Of a DNA stretch of 64,000 bases, positions 1 through 7,357 are shown one piece after another. Where the stretch lies: the NCBI GenBank assembly GCA_041690255.1, contig JAWLHU010000009.1, forward strand, positions 219,937 through 283,936. The letters are read 5' to 3'. Position numbers and translations under genes: made by a program. Every line of letters begins with the position of its first letter. Position 1 is the stretch's first letter. Below the pieces are notes generated by a model. It had not been told where the DNA came from and did not search any database. It worked only from the letters and a program-made list of their open reading frames with translations. The DNA is from JAWLHU01 sp041690255. Its GTDB lineage: Bacteria; Bacillota; Sulfobacillia; Symbiobacteriales; Symbiobacteriaceae.

Positions 1-90
1 GGCGGCGCCGGCCACAAACTGACGGCGGGTGACGCCGTTCTTCGCACTCTGATCGGGAGCGTTCTTCGGCTCGTTATGCTGCGTGGTCAT
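1..90 (-). CDS. Tat-exported molybdopterin oxidoreductase, N-terminal fragment
   Basis: Only the first 30 codons are inside the window. They encode a hydrophilic start followed by TRRQFVAGAA, which is a twin-arginine (Tat) signal of the kind carried by the catalytic subunits of PsrA/PhsA/DMSO-reductase-type enzymes. The start codon lies inside the end of the NrfD-like gene, overlapping it by 17 bases, so the two are translationally linked. With a four-cluster ferredoxin subunit and a NrfD-type membrane subunit just upstream in the same operon, the missing part is most likely the molybdenum or tungsten catalytic subunit. The substrate (polysulfide, thiosulfate, formate, arsenate or other) cannot be told from this fragment. 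Confidence 0.7.
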   Translation of the reverse strand, partial: MTTQHNEPKNAPDQSAKNGVTRRQFVAGAA

Positions 91-1318
91 CAAGCGTCCC
101 TCCATTCCGTTCGGTCCAGTCAAGCGGCAGGATCTCGGCGGCGATGCTGAAGAGCAGGAGCCCCATGGCGATCACGCCGCCGCTGGAGAGCCATTCGATC
201 CAGGTGGGGAAGTACTGACCCCGGGGCAGGCCTGGCAGAAGCGGTGGGATCAGGGCGGGCACCACGATATTGAACCGGACGCCGACGATCCCGATCACGA
301 CCATGGCAGCGGCCAGGGTGGTCATCACCCAGGAGTTGCGCAGCCGGGTCAGCAGGATGATCGCCGGGGCGATCATGCCGATGGCCAGTTGGAGGAACCA
401 GAAGGACCAGCTGTAAGGGCCGGATGTCATGGTGTGGATCACCTCGGCCTCGTGGGGGTTCATCGACAGGGCCGGGATCAGGAACTCGTAGAAGACCAGG
501 CCCAGATCGACGACCAGGAAGCCGGCGAGCAACTTGCCCAGCTCCGAGACCATCGCCCCGTCCACCTCCATGCGCCGGGCCTTCTGCCGGATCACATAGA
601 AGAGGGTGAGCAGAGCGGTGCCGGAGACCAGCGCCGAGACGATGAAGACGATCGGTGCCAGGGGGCCGAACCAGAGACCACGGGCCTTGACGACGGCGAA
701 GATCGTACCGGTGCCGCCGTGCACCCCGAAGATGGCGATGGGGATGCCGATCGTGCCGAGGATCTGCAGCCAGTGGTGATCCTTCGCCTCATCTGCCACC
801 TTCGTGCCGAAGGCCAGGAACTTGGCCAGCTTCGATGTGGCCGAGCGGCGGACCAGGTCGGCCCGGACCGAGAACCAGAGTTCCACCGCCAGCAGGGCGA
901 TGTAGATGACGTAGAACCGGACCTCCCAGGCCAGCGGCGAGAGCCAGTTGAAGCGGATCATGGGGGTGAGCGCCCGGTCCATGCGGCCCAGGTCCAGGCC
1001 GATGAAGACCAATGCCACGATCATGGAGACCAGGGCGGCGAGCAGCGCCATGCGGCCCACCTTCTCGAACCGGGTCATGCCGAAGACGTAGATCAGGCTG
1101 GAGAGGAGGAAAGCCCCGGCGGAGAGGCCGACAAAGTAGATGTAGAAAGCGACCCAGGCGCCCCAGGGGGTGGTCGAGGTCAGGTTGGTGGTGGAGAGGC
1201 CGCCGATCATGCGCAGGATGATCGCATAGCCACCGGCCCCGAGCAGCAGGGCCAGGACCAGGTACCAGAGGGTGCGGGTGACCGGGCGTGCGCCGGTCGA
1301 CGGGGTGAGTGCAGTCAT
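74..1318 (-). CDS. NrfD/PsrC-family quinol-interacting membrane subunit
   Basis: 414-residue polytopic membrane protein with about ten hydrophobic segments and short charged loops, typical of the NrfD/PsrC/HybB family that moves electrons between the quinone pool and a periplasmic-side iron-sulfur subunit. The ATG start has an AGGAGGGA ribosome binding site. It lies 13 bases after the ferredoxin-like subunit gene and overlaps the start of the Tat-signal catalytic subunit, giving the order B-C-A. At 414 residues it resembles the longer members of the family rather than the ~320-residue NrfD. It is the membrane anchor of a membrane-bound respiratory molybdoenzyme; direction of electron flow is not known. 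Confidence 0.85.
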   Translation of the reverse strand: MTALTPSTGARPVTRTLWYLVLALLLGAGGYAIILRMIGGLSTTNLTSTTPWGAWVAFYIYFVGLSAGAFLLSSLIYVFGMTRFEKVGRMALLAALVSMIVALVFIGLDLGRMDRALTPMIRFNWLSPLAWEVRFYVIYIALLAVELWFSVRADLVRRSATSKLAKFLAFGTKVADEAKDHHWLQILGTIGIPIAIFGVHGGTGTIFAVVKARGLWFGPLAPIVFIVSALVSGTALLTLFYVIRQKARRMEVDGAMVSELGKLLAGFLVVDLGLVFYEFLIPALSMNPHEAEVIHTMTSGPYSWSFWFLQLAIGMIAPAIILLTRLRNSWVMTTLAAAMVVIGIVGVRFNIVVPALIPPLLPGLPRGQYFPTWIEWLSSGGVIAMGLLLFSIAAEILPLDWTERNGGTLDDHAA

Positions 1319-1331
1319 GGTCGTATCCCTC

Positions 1332-2009
1332 CTACTTCAGGTAGATGACCCGGGGCTCGGTGCCCAGCTCTTCCTTGAGCCGGAAGGCCCGGGGGCTCGC
1401 GGCCAGCTTGGCTACAACCGAATCCGGATCGTTCAGATCGCCAAAGTACCGAGCGTCGCCAATGCAGGTCTCCACGCAGGCCGGCTCCTCCCCCCGGTTG
1501 ATCCGGTGGAAGCAGAAGGTGCACTTGCGGACAGTGCCGATCGGGGCGGCGCCCTTTGTCCGGGGGCCGTGCTCCACGCCATACTCCGGCGCCTGGACCT
1601 GCTCGTAGTCGATCATCTCGGCATAGTTCTCGCCGAAGTCGAAGGAGCGGGCGCCATACGGGCAGGCTGCGATGCAGTACCGGCAGCCGATGCAGACATC
1701 ATGATCGATGTCGACAATGCCGTTCTCGCCCTTGAAGGTGGCACCGACCGGGCAGACGGCGACGCAGGCGGGGTTGTCGCACTGCATGCAGGGCCGGGGG
1801 ATGTTCACTTTCTGGGTGTTGGGGAACTCGCCGATCTCCATCTCCATGACCACGTTGTAGCTGATGCCGGGGGGCGTGCGATTCTCGGCCTTGCAGGAGA
1901 CGGTGCAGGTGTCACAGCCGATGCACTTCTGCAGGTCGATCACCATGACCCAGTGAGGCTCCTTCTTCGCGGAGGTCTCCTTGGGGGCGGGACTCGATAC
2001 AGCGGTCAT
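1332..2009 (-). CDS. Four-cluster ferredoxin-like electron transfer subunit (PsrB/NrfC/HybA type)
   Basis: 225 residues with four cysteine groups: CIGCDTCTVSC, CMQCDNPACVAVCP, CIGCRYCIAACP and CTFCFHR...ACVETC, the layout of four-cluster (16-Cys) 4Fe-4S subunits that link a Tat-exported molybdoenzyme to an NrfD membrane anchor. The ATG at 2009 was chosen because GGGAGTGA lies a few bases upstream; the frame stays open farther upstream, but that stretch is not protein-like and runs through the regulatory repeats at 2103-2178. It has no Tat signal of its own, as expected for a subunit carried across with the catalytic partner. First gene of the B-C-A operon. Confidence 0.9.
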   Translation of the reverse strand: MTAVSSPAPKETSAKKEPHWVMVIDLQKCIGCDTCTVSCKAENRTPPGISYNVVMEMEIGEFPNTQKVNIPRPCMQCDNPACVAVCPVGATFKGENGIVDIDHDVCIGCRYCIAACPYGARSFDFGENYAEMIDYEQVQAPEYGVEHGPRTKGAAPIGTVRKCTFCFHRINRGEEPACVETCIGDARYFGDLNDPDSVVAKLAASPRAFRLKEELGTEPRVIYLK

Positions 2010-2102
2010 ATGGGTCACTCCCTCGCTCCGGTGTTTTTTCTCTCGGCTATGGGTAGAAGCAAGGGGCGTGCCAACGAAAAGAGGCCAAAATGGAGACCAG
2101 AG

Positions 2103-2178
2103 GTGACAGTTTGTCACCTCCGGCCCGCTTTGGCCCCCTGTCATTTTGTCAGGGCGGCCTGGCCCTGTCATTTTGTCA
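2103..2178. promoter_or_regulatory. Three related TGTCA repeats between divergent genes
   Basis: A dyad GTGACA-GTT-TGTCAC sits at 2103-2117, and two identical 16-base copies of CCCTGTCATTTTGTCA sit at 2136-2151 and 2163-2178, 27 bases apart. All share TGTCA half-sites. They lie between the divergent ferredoxin-subunit gene and the lipoprotein gene, so they are good candidates for binding sites of a regulator of the respiratory operon. No known consensus (for example the FNR box) matches, and the regulator is unknown. Confidence 0.5.
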
Positions 2179-2245
2179 TGAGGCCGCCGGTGAAACCCGT
2201 TACCTGCAGAATACGTCGAAACGCATAACTAAGGTGGTGAAGCGC

Positions 2246-3007
2246 TTGCATCGTCGGATGATGATCCTCGGTCTCGTGCTCCTGCTTCTCCTCGGATGCG
2301 CATCGCCCCCGGCCGAGCCCCCCAAGCTGGACCCGACCCTGCTCACCTATACGGATGAGGACCTCGCCGAGGCAGCTACCGTCACCTACGTCGTCCTGCG
2401 GGAGACATACTCGCCGGCCAGCCAGGCCCATCCGCTCTGGGGTGACCTGGAGAGCGACCGCCCCAAGATCGCCCATCTCCTCCACCTCCTCAGGGAAGCG
2501 AAGCCGGCGCCGGATCCGATCGGACTCTTTACGGACGAGAACCTGACCGATGCGGCCTGGCTGGAGATCCGGTTCGATGATGACCGTAGGGTCCGTCTTT
2601 ACCACGTGGAGGAGCAGATTCGCCGGAACACCTACCGAATCGTGCCCGATCGGGTCTTCCTCCAAGGGACCGGTGAGATGATCGCCCCGGGACTGGCCGC
2701 CTTCCTGAGCGACACAGCCCCCAACGGCCGCAGGGCGATGATGCCCCACGCCCCGTCCCTGCGGGTGGAGCCTGGCCGGCCCAAGCCGGGGGAGGTGATC
2801 AACATCTACGGCGAAGGCTGGGTCGATGCCGGCTGGGGTGTGCTCTCGCTGATCGAGCCCGGGGGGCAGAAGCGCCGCCTGGGCGAGGTGATGATCGAGC
2901 GAGGCGCCTACCAGTGGCAGGGGAGCTTGCCCCCTGACCTGAAGCCCCTCGGTAAGATGCCGTACAGCTTCTCGCTCGAAGTCATCGCGCCACGCGTCGC
3001 ACCCTAG
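2246..3007 (+). CDS. Hypothetical lipoprotein
   Basis: 253-residue predicted lipoprotein that I do not recognise. The TTG at 2246 is preferred because AAGGTGGTGA, nearly the full anti-Shine-Dalgarno match, lies 5 bases upstream; the ATG at 2258 has no such site. The N-terminus is HRRMM followed by a leucine-rich core and the lipobox LLGC. The mature part is hydrophilic; the last ~75 residues (RVEPGRPKPGEVINIYGEGW onward) look like a small beta-sandwich domain of the IPT/Ig-like kind, which is inference. The stop codon overlaps that of the convergent permease gene in a shared CTAG. Confidence 0.7.
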   Translation: MHRRMMILGLVLLLLLGCASPPAEPPKLDPTLLTYTDEDLAEAATVTYVVLRETYSPASQAHPLWGDLESDRPKIAHLLHLLREAKPAPDPIGLFTDENLTDAAWLEIRFDDDRRVRLYHVEEQIRRNTYRIVPDRVFLQGTGEMIAPGLAAFLSDTAPNGRRAMMPHAPSLRVEPGRPKPGEVINIYGEGWVDAGWGVLSLIEPGGQKRRLGEVMIERGAYQWQGSLPPDLKPLGKMPYSFSLEVIAPRVAP

Positions 3008-5871
3008 TTGCTCCACTCATCCCCGCGCCACGGAAAGCTGGAGCAAGGGCCCGAGGCGGATTCGCAGAGCGTCACCTCACCACTCGGGGCCACTTCGACG
3101 GTCGCCTTCGAGCTGGCGGTCAGGAGTAGATCGCCACCGCCAGGCGGCACGCTGATCTTGCTGACCCGTCGTTCCGAGAACTGGGCCACCAGGATGAAGT
3201 CTTGGAGCGCCTCCCAGTTAGGATAGTAGGGGAACCTGGGGGTTTGGTCGTAGGCCCCCCGCCAGGCGGTCAACCCCCACCGGTCCCGATGGTCCGGCAC
3301 TGGTCCGGCTAGAATCACGTGGTCGAGCAGCAGGTAACCGCCCGGGACCAAGGATTCCCTACGCTTGCTCGCCTTTGGCAGGACAGCAAACGAATTCACC
3401 TTGACGAGCGTCGTGATCTGGTCGATCACCCTTCCGGTCGGCTTCTCAAGCACAAAGACGTAGGAGGGCACTTGGGAGGGAAGGCCCGGCAGGTAGGCGT
3501 TCAGGATCTGGTACTGCTCCCCGTCCAGGAAGGTCATCAGCCCACCGGTGTCGGTCTGCACATCCGAGAGCGGACGACCTGCCTCCCGCATCCGACCGAT
3601 ATACTGGGGAACCAACTGCTTCAGCTTGCCGGCTGCCCGGGCCCGCTCGAAGTCCGGGGCGGTGCCCGCGGCCAGTTCCAGAGCGGTGCGCAGCTCCAGC
3701 CGGGCCCGGTCCAGCGGGGTCTCGACCAACTGCCCGAACATCGCCCGCGGGGCCTCCAGTCCCCACGTCACGGTAGCGCCGACCAGCAGCGCCATGGCGA
3801 CGGCCGCCGCCGACCACTCCCGGACAAGCCGCTTCCGGGGGAGCCCCACCTCCTCGAAGGAGGCGGGCACCTTCAAGGCCTGGGCCTGCCGCCGCAGCCC
3901 TTCGGCCAGCAGGTTAAAGGCGATGATCGCCAGCAGGAAGCAGAGCGCTGGCAGCCAGAGCGACCAGGGCGCCCGGTAGATCACATCGTACGGGCGGGAG
4001 AGCATGGAGGACCAGTCGGGGATCTTCGAGATGGCGATGGTGCTGGTGTCGGTGAGCACCTCGAAGCCGGTCATGACCTTGATCGAACCGGAGAGGAAGA
4101 TCGAGAAGACGCCGAACTGGGCCAGCAGGAGGAGGGTCCAGGCCATGTCGGTCGCCGCGGTCACCCAGAGCTGGGGGACCAGGTGCGGGAAGATATGGCG
4201 GCGGAGGATTCGGCCGGGACCGGCACCAACGGCCCGCGCCCCCTCGACGAAGGGCTGCACCGCCAGCGCCTCGGCATGCTGCCGGATCTGCTCCACCAGG
4301 CGGGGAACCCCGGCCGCCGCCAGGATCAGGATGATCAGCAGGCTGGACTCCTCCCCCAGAGCCGTGGCCACCGGCAGCAGGGCCGCCGGCACCAGCAGGA
4401 CCGGCAGGGCGGAGAAGGCCAGCCCGGCCGTGCGGGCAGAGGAGCGCCAGAGCCCACCGGAGAGGCCGGCAGCCAACCCCCAGGGCAGGGCGATCAGGTA
4501 GCGAATCGGGGTAACCGCCAGGGTGAGGAAGAGGGTGTAGCGGGCACCCACGATCAACCGGGAGAGCATGTCCCGCCCGGCCATATCAGAACCAAGCGGA
4601 AAGCCCGGCACCCCCGGCGGAAAGGGCGGAAAGAAGACCTCATCATGGTCGATGACATAGCTGGGAATCCGATGCGCCCCGGAGAGGTCGACGAACTGCC
4701 CGCCGAAGAGGGCGATCAGCACCAGCGCCCCCACCCCGGTCAGCCCAAGGAGGAGCGGCAGGTTGGTGGCGAGTTCTCGGATCAGCCGGCTGGGGCGCCA
4801 GAGCCAGGCGCGCTGGAGCATGGCCGCGGGTAGCCCTCGCCACCAGCCGGTGATCTCGCCGGGCACCGCCCGGAGCCACCGCCAGAACTGTCCCGGCGCT
4901 CCCAGCAGAGAACCGACGGAGAGCCCACCGAAGCCGTTGCGCGGGGGCTGCTCGCCCAGGCGGGGATCCAGCGCCATGCGGACGGCGGCGAATCCCAGAT
5001 CGATCAGGACCGCCCAGAGCAACAGGAGGAGGGCAATCCCCGAGGAGGCCGCCGGCTGGCCGCCCTTCTCCAGGATCAGCCCGAGGGTCCGGCCCACCCC
5101 GGGGAAGTAGAGGATATACTCCACCACCACCAGCCCGGTGACCAGGCTGGTCATGATCAGGGGACTCGACTCCGCCACCCGGATCCAGGCGTTCTTCAGG
5201 GCATGCCGGAGCACGAGCCGCCGGTGGGGCACCCCCTTGGCCCGAGCGGTCCGTATGTAGAGCTGCTCATGGACCTCGTCGAAGGCGACCGCTGCGACCC
5301 GGGCCACCAGGGCCACAGGCAGGACGGCGAGTGCGAGGGTCGGAGCGACGAAGTGAGAGGCCTTCAGGCTCGCTCCCAGTGCAGAGAAGGAGAAGAGCTT
5401 CAGGCCGTATGTGGAGAGCGTCCAGACCAGGGCCATGCGCACCCCCAGGACGACCAGAATGTCGGGGGTGGAGAGCAGCGCCAGGGAGCCCAGCAGGGTC
5501 GGAGCACGCAGCCAGCTCACCCCAAAGCGGCTGGAGAGCAGTCCAAGCAGTGTCCCCAGGCCAAGGCTGATCACCAGCCCCAGCGCCAGGAGCAGCAGGC
5601 TTGCCCCTCCTCTCCGGGCCAGCTCGTCCACCACCGGCAGTTCCTGCATATACCCGGTTATGCGCAGGGGCTGGATGATCCCCAGATCCCCCTGCACTGC
5701 GCGGTTGATATACTCCCCACTGGCCCCCAGCCACTGCTGCACGGAGAATGAGGGGGACCCCCCCGCCACGATCCCGGCCTTGGCGTGGAGCAGGAGGACC
5801 GCAATCACGCTGGCAACCAGGAACAGGGTGATGTGTGAGAGCAGGGCGCCAGCCCATCGTCGAAACTGCAT
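3004..5871 (-). CDS. Fused two-domain oligopeptide-type ABC permease with exported C-terminal domain
   Basis: 955 residues. The first ~330 resemble DppB/OppB permeases, including the EAA-loop pattern RTARAKGV...HALKNA. The middle (roughly 370-670) resembles DppC/OppC, with its own EAA loop EGARAVGAG...RRHIFPHLVPQ. Normally these are two proteins of about 300 residues each. After a further membrane segment (about 700) comes a ~230-residue soluble tail with no family I recognise, probably outside the membrane. The start at 5871 has GGGGGAGG in front; the longer open frame lacks a better site. No ATPase or family-5 binding protein is adjacent, so partners must be elsewhere. A good promoter precedes it at 5917-5945. 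Confidence 0.8.
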   Translation of the reverse strand: MQFRRWAGALLSHITLFLVASVIAVLLLHAKAGIVAGGSPSFSVQQWLGASGEYINRAVQGDLGIIQPLRITGYMQELPVVDELARRGGASLLLLALGLVISLGLGTLLGLLSSRFGVSWLRAPTLLGSLALLSTPDILVVLGVRMALVWTLSTYGLKLFSFSALGASLKASHFVAPTLALAVLPVALVARVAAVAFDEVHEQLYIRTARAKGVPHRRLVLRHALKNAWIRVAESSPLIMTSLVTGLVVVEYILYFPGVGRTLGLILEKGGQPAASSGIALLLLLWAVLIDLGFAAVRMALDPRLGEQPPRNGFGGLSVGSLLGAPGQFWRWLRAVPGEITGWWRGLPAAMLQRAWLWRPSRLIRELATNLPLLLGLTGVGALVLIALFGGQFVDLSGAHRIPSYVIDHDEVFFPPFPPGVPGFPLGSDMAGRDMLSRLIVGARYTLFLTLAVTPIRYLIALPWGLAAGLSGGLWRSSARTAGLAFSALPVLLVPAALLPVATALGEESSLLIILILAAAGVPRLVEQIRQHAEALAVQPFVEGARAVGAGPGRILRRHIFPHLVPQLWVTAATDMAWTLLLLAQFGVFSIFLSGSIKVMTGFEVLTDTSTIAISKIPDWSSMLSRPYDVIYRAPWSLWLPALCFLLAIIAFNLLAEGLRRQAQALKVPASFEEVGLPRKRLVREWSAAAVAMALLVGATVTWGLEAPRAMFGQLVETPLDRARLELRTALELAAGTAPDFERARAAGKLKQLVPQYIGRMREAGRPLSDVQTDTGGLMTFLDGEQYQILNAYLPGLPSQVPSYVFVLEKPTGRVIDQITTLVKVNSFAVLPKASKRRESLVPGGYLLLDHVILAGPVPDHRDRWGLTAWRGAYDQTPRFPYYPNWEALQDFILVAQFSERRVSKISVPPGGGDLLLTASSKATVEVAPSGEVTLCESASGPCSSFPWRGDEWSN

Positions 5872-5916
5872 CGAGCAACCTCCCCCAAGCGATCCAGTTT
5901 CCGATATGACGCTCCC

Positions 5917-5945
5917 ATTAACCAGATGGTTCGCAACAGTGTAAA
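5917..5945 (-). promoter_or_regulatory. Sigma-A-type promoter for the fused permease
   Basis: On the minus strand TTTACA and GTTAAT are separated by 17 bases, matching the -35 and -10 hexamers at 5/6 and 4/6 positions. It lies ~45 bases before the start at 5871 and just after the terminator of the upstream response-regulator gene. Confidence 0.5.
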
Positions 5946-5952
5946 CTAAGTA

Positions 5953-5983
5953 AAAAGCCGTACCCATTCTTGGGCACGGCTTC
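5953..5983 (-). terminator. Rho-independent terminator after the response-regulator gene
   Basis: AAGCCGTACCC and GGGCACGGCTT form an 11-bp stem with one wobble and a 6-base loop. On the minus strand it is followed by TTTTTA. It ends the operon of binding protein, kinase and response regulator. Confidence 0.8.
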
Positions 5984-6001
5984 AGTTACGTCCTTCGGCT
6001 G

Positions 6002-7357
6002 CTACGGGGCCAGGTTGTAACTATCGATCTTGCGGTAGAGGTTCCGGACGCTGATCCCCAGCAACTCCGCGGCCTGGGCCCGGTTCCAGCCGGTCCGCTC
6101 CAGGGCCCGGGCGATATGCGTCCGCTCCATCTCATCGAGGGTGGGGAAGGCGTCGGTGGCAGCCGGATCCACCTGGGCTACCGGCTCCGCAGGCGGCGGC
6201 GGGGCAGGCCCCAATCCCAGATCCTCCGGGGCGATGAACCGGTCGGGGCTCAGGATCGCCCCGCGCTGGACCAGGTTGAAGAGTTCCCGCACATTCCCCT
6301 TCAGTTCGTGCTGGAGCAGGGCCTGCATGGCCTCAGGGGTCATCTCCTTGCTGGAGCCGATCCGGGCCAGGAAGTGCTCGACCAAGGCCGGGATGTCCTC
6401 CCGCCGCTCCCGCAGGGGTGGGACGGCCAGAGCCACGACATTCAGCCGGTAGTAGAGATCCTCCCGGAAGCGTCCCTCCCGGACCTCATCGATCAGGCGG
6501 CGGTTGGTGGCGGCGACGATCCGGACATCGACACGGCGGATCTTCGTATCGCCCACCCGACGCAGTTCGTGGCTCTCCAGGAAGCGGAGCAGCTTCGCTT
6601 GAAGCTCCAGAGGCATCTCCCCGATCTCATCCAAAAAGAGGGTGCCCCCCTCGGCCAGCTCGACCAGGCCGGGCTTGGCGCCGACCGCCCCGGTGTAGGC
6701 GCCCTTGGCGTGGCCGAAGAGCTCACTCTCCAGCAGATTGGCCGGCAGGGCACCGGCGTTGATCGGAATGAACGGCCCGCCGGCCCGAGGGCTCAAGCCG
6801 TGGACCGCTCGGGCGATCAGCTCCTTGCCGGTACCGGACTCGCCCTCGATCAGGACGGGGCTCTCGCTCTGGGCGACCCGCTCGGTCAACTCCATAAGCC
6901 TGTTCAGGGCCCGGCTCTGCCCGACGATCTCCACCCCGGCCTCCTGCCGCCGGAGCACCTCGCGCAGGCCCCGGTTCTCCACCTCCAGCACCCGCCGCTC
7001 CAAGGCCTTCTGGAGGATCAGCTCCAGCTCAGCCAGGTTGCAGGGCTTGGTCAGGTAGTCGTAGGCGCCCGCCCGAATCGCCTCGATCGCCGTCTCGATC
7101 GAGCCGTGGCCGGTCAGGATCAGCACCGGAAGCGAGGGCTGGATCTCCCGCGCCCGCCGGAGCGCCTCGATCCCCTCCATCCCCGGCATCTTCAGGTCGA
7201 AAATGGCGGCATCGTACTCCTCCTCGCTGACCGCTTGCAGCGCGGCCGTCCCCGAGGCGACAGCCGTCACGAGGTAGCCCTTGCGGGTCAGGCGCTGCTG
7301 GAGAAGCTGGCGAAACGAGTCCTCATCATCGGCGATCAGCAACGAATAGCTGCGCAT
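6002..7357 (-). CDS. Sigma-54-dependent response regulator (NtrC/AtoC family)
   Basis: 451 residues in the classic order. Receiver domain (about 1-120) with acidic pocket DDED and phospho-acceptor Asp54 in FDLKMPG. AAA+ domain with Walker A GESGTGKE (172-179), sigma-54 contact loop GAYTGA (219-224, Tyr in place of the usual Phe of GAFTGA, a common variant), and Walker B TLFLDEIGEM. Fis-type helix-turn-helix at the end (ARALERTGWNRAQAAELLGISVRNLYRKI). It overlaps the 3' end of the kinase gene by 22 bases and is surely its partner. It would activate sigma-54 promoters; I saw no convincing -24/-12 element close by, so the target is not identified. Start ATG with GAGGAGGGGG upstream. Confidence 0.95.
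   Translation of the reverse strand: MRSYSLLIADDEDSFRQLLQQRLTRKGYLVTAVASGTAALQAVSEEEYDAAIFDLKMPGMEGIEALRRAREIQPSLPVLILTGHGSIETAIEAIRAGAYDYLTKPCNLAELELILQKALERRVLEVENRGLREVLRRQEAGVEIVGQSRALNRLMELTERVAQSESPVLIEGESGTGKELIARAVHGLSPRAGGPFIPINAGALPANLLESELFGHAKGAYTGAVGAKPGLVELAEGGTLFLDEIGEMPLELQAKLLRFLESHELRRVGDTKIRRVDVRIVAATNRRLIDEVREGRFREDLYYRLNVVALAVPPLRERREDIPALVEHFLARIGSSKEMTPEAMQALLQHELKGNVRELFNLVQRGAILSPDRFIAPEDLGLGPAPPPPAEPVAQVDPAATDAFPTLDEMERTHIARALERTGWNRAQAAELLGISVRNLYRKIDSYNLAP

Noticed and set aside
83..1348. A 421-codon plus-strand open frame opposite the NrfD-like gene
   Set aside because: Its translation is rich in Gly, Asp, His, Gln and Pro without folds or hydrophobic core, as expected for the antisense of a GC-rich gene; the opposite strand is a clear membrane protein.
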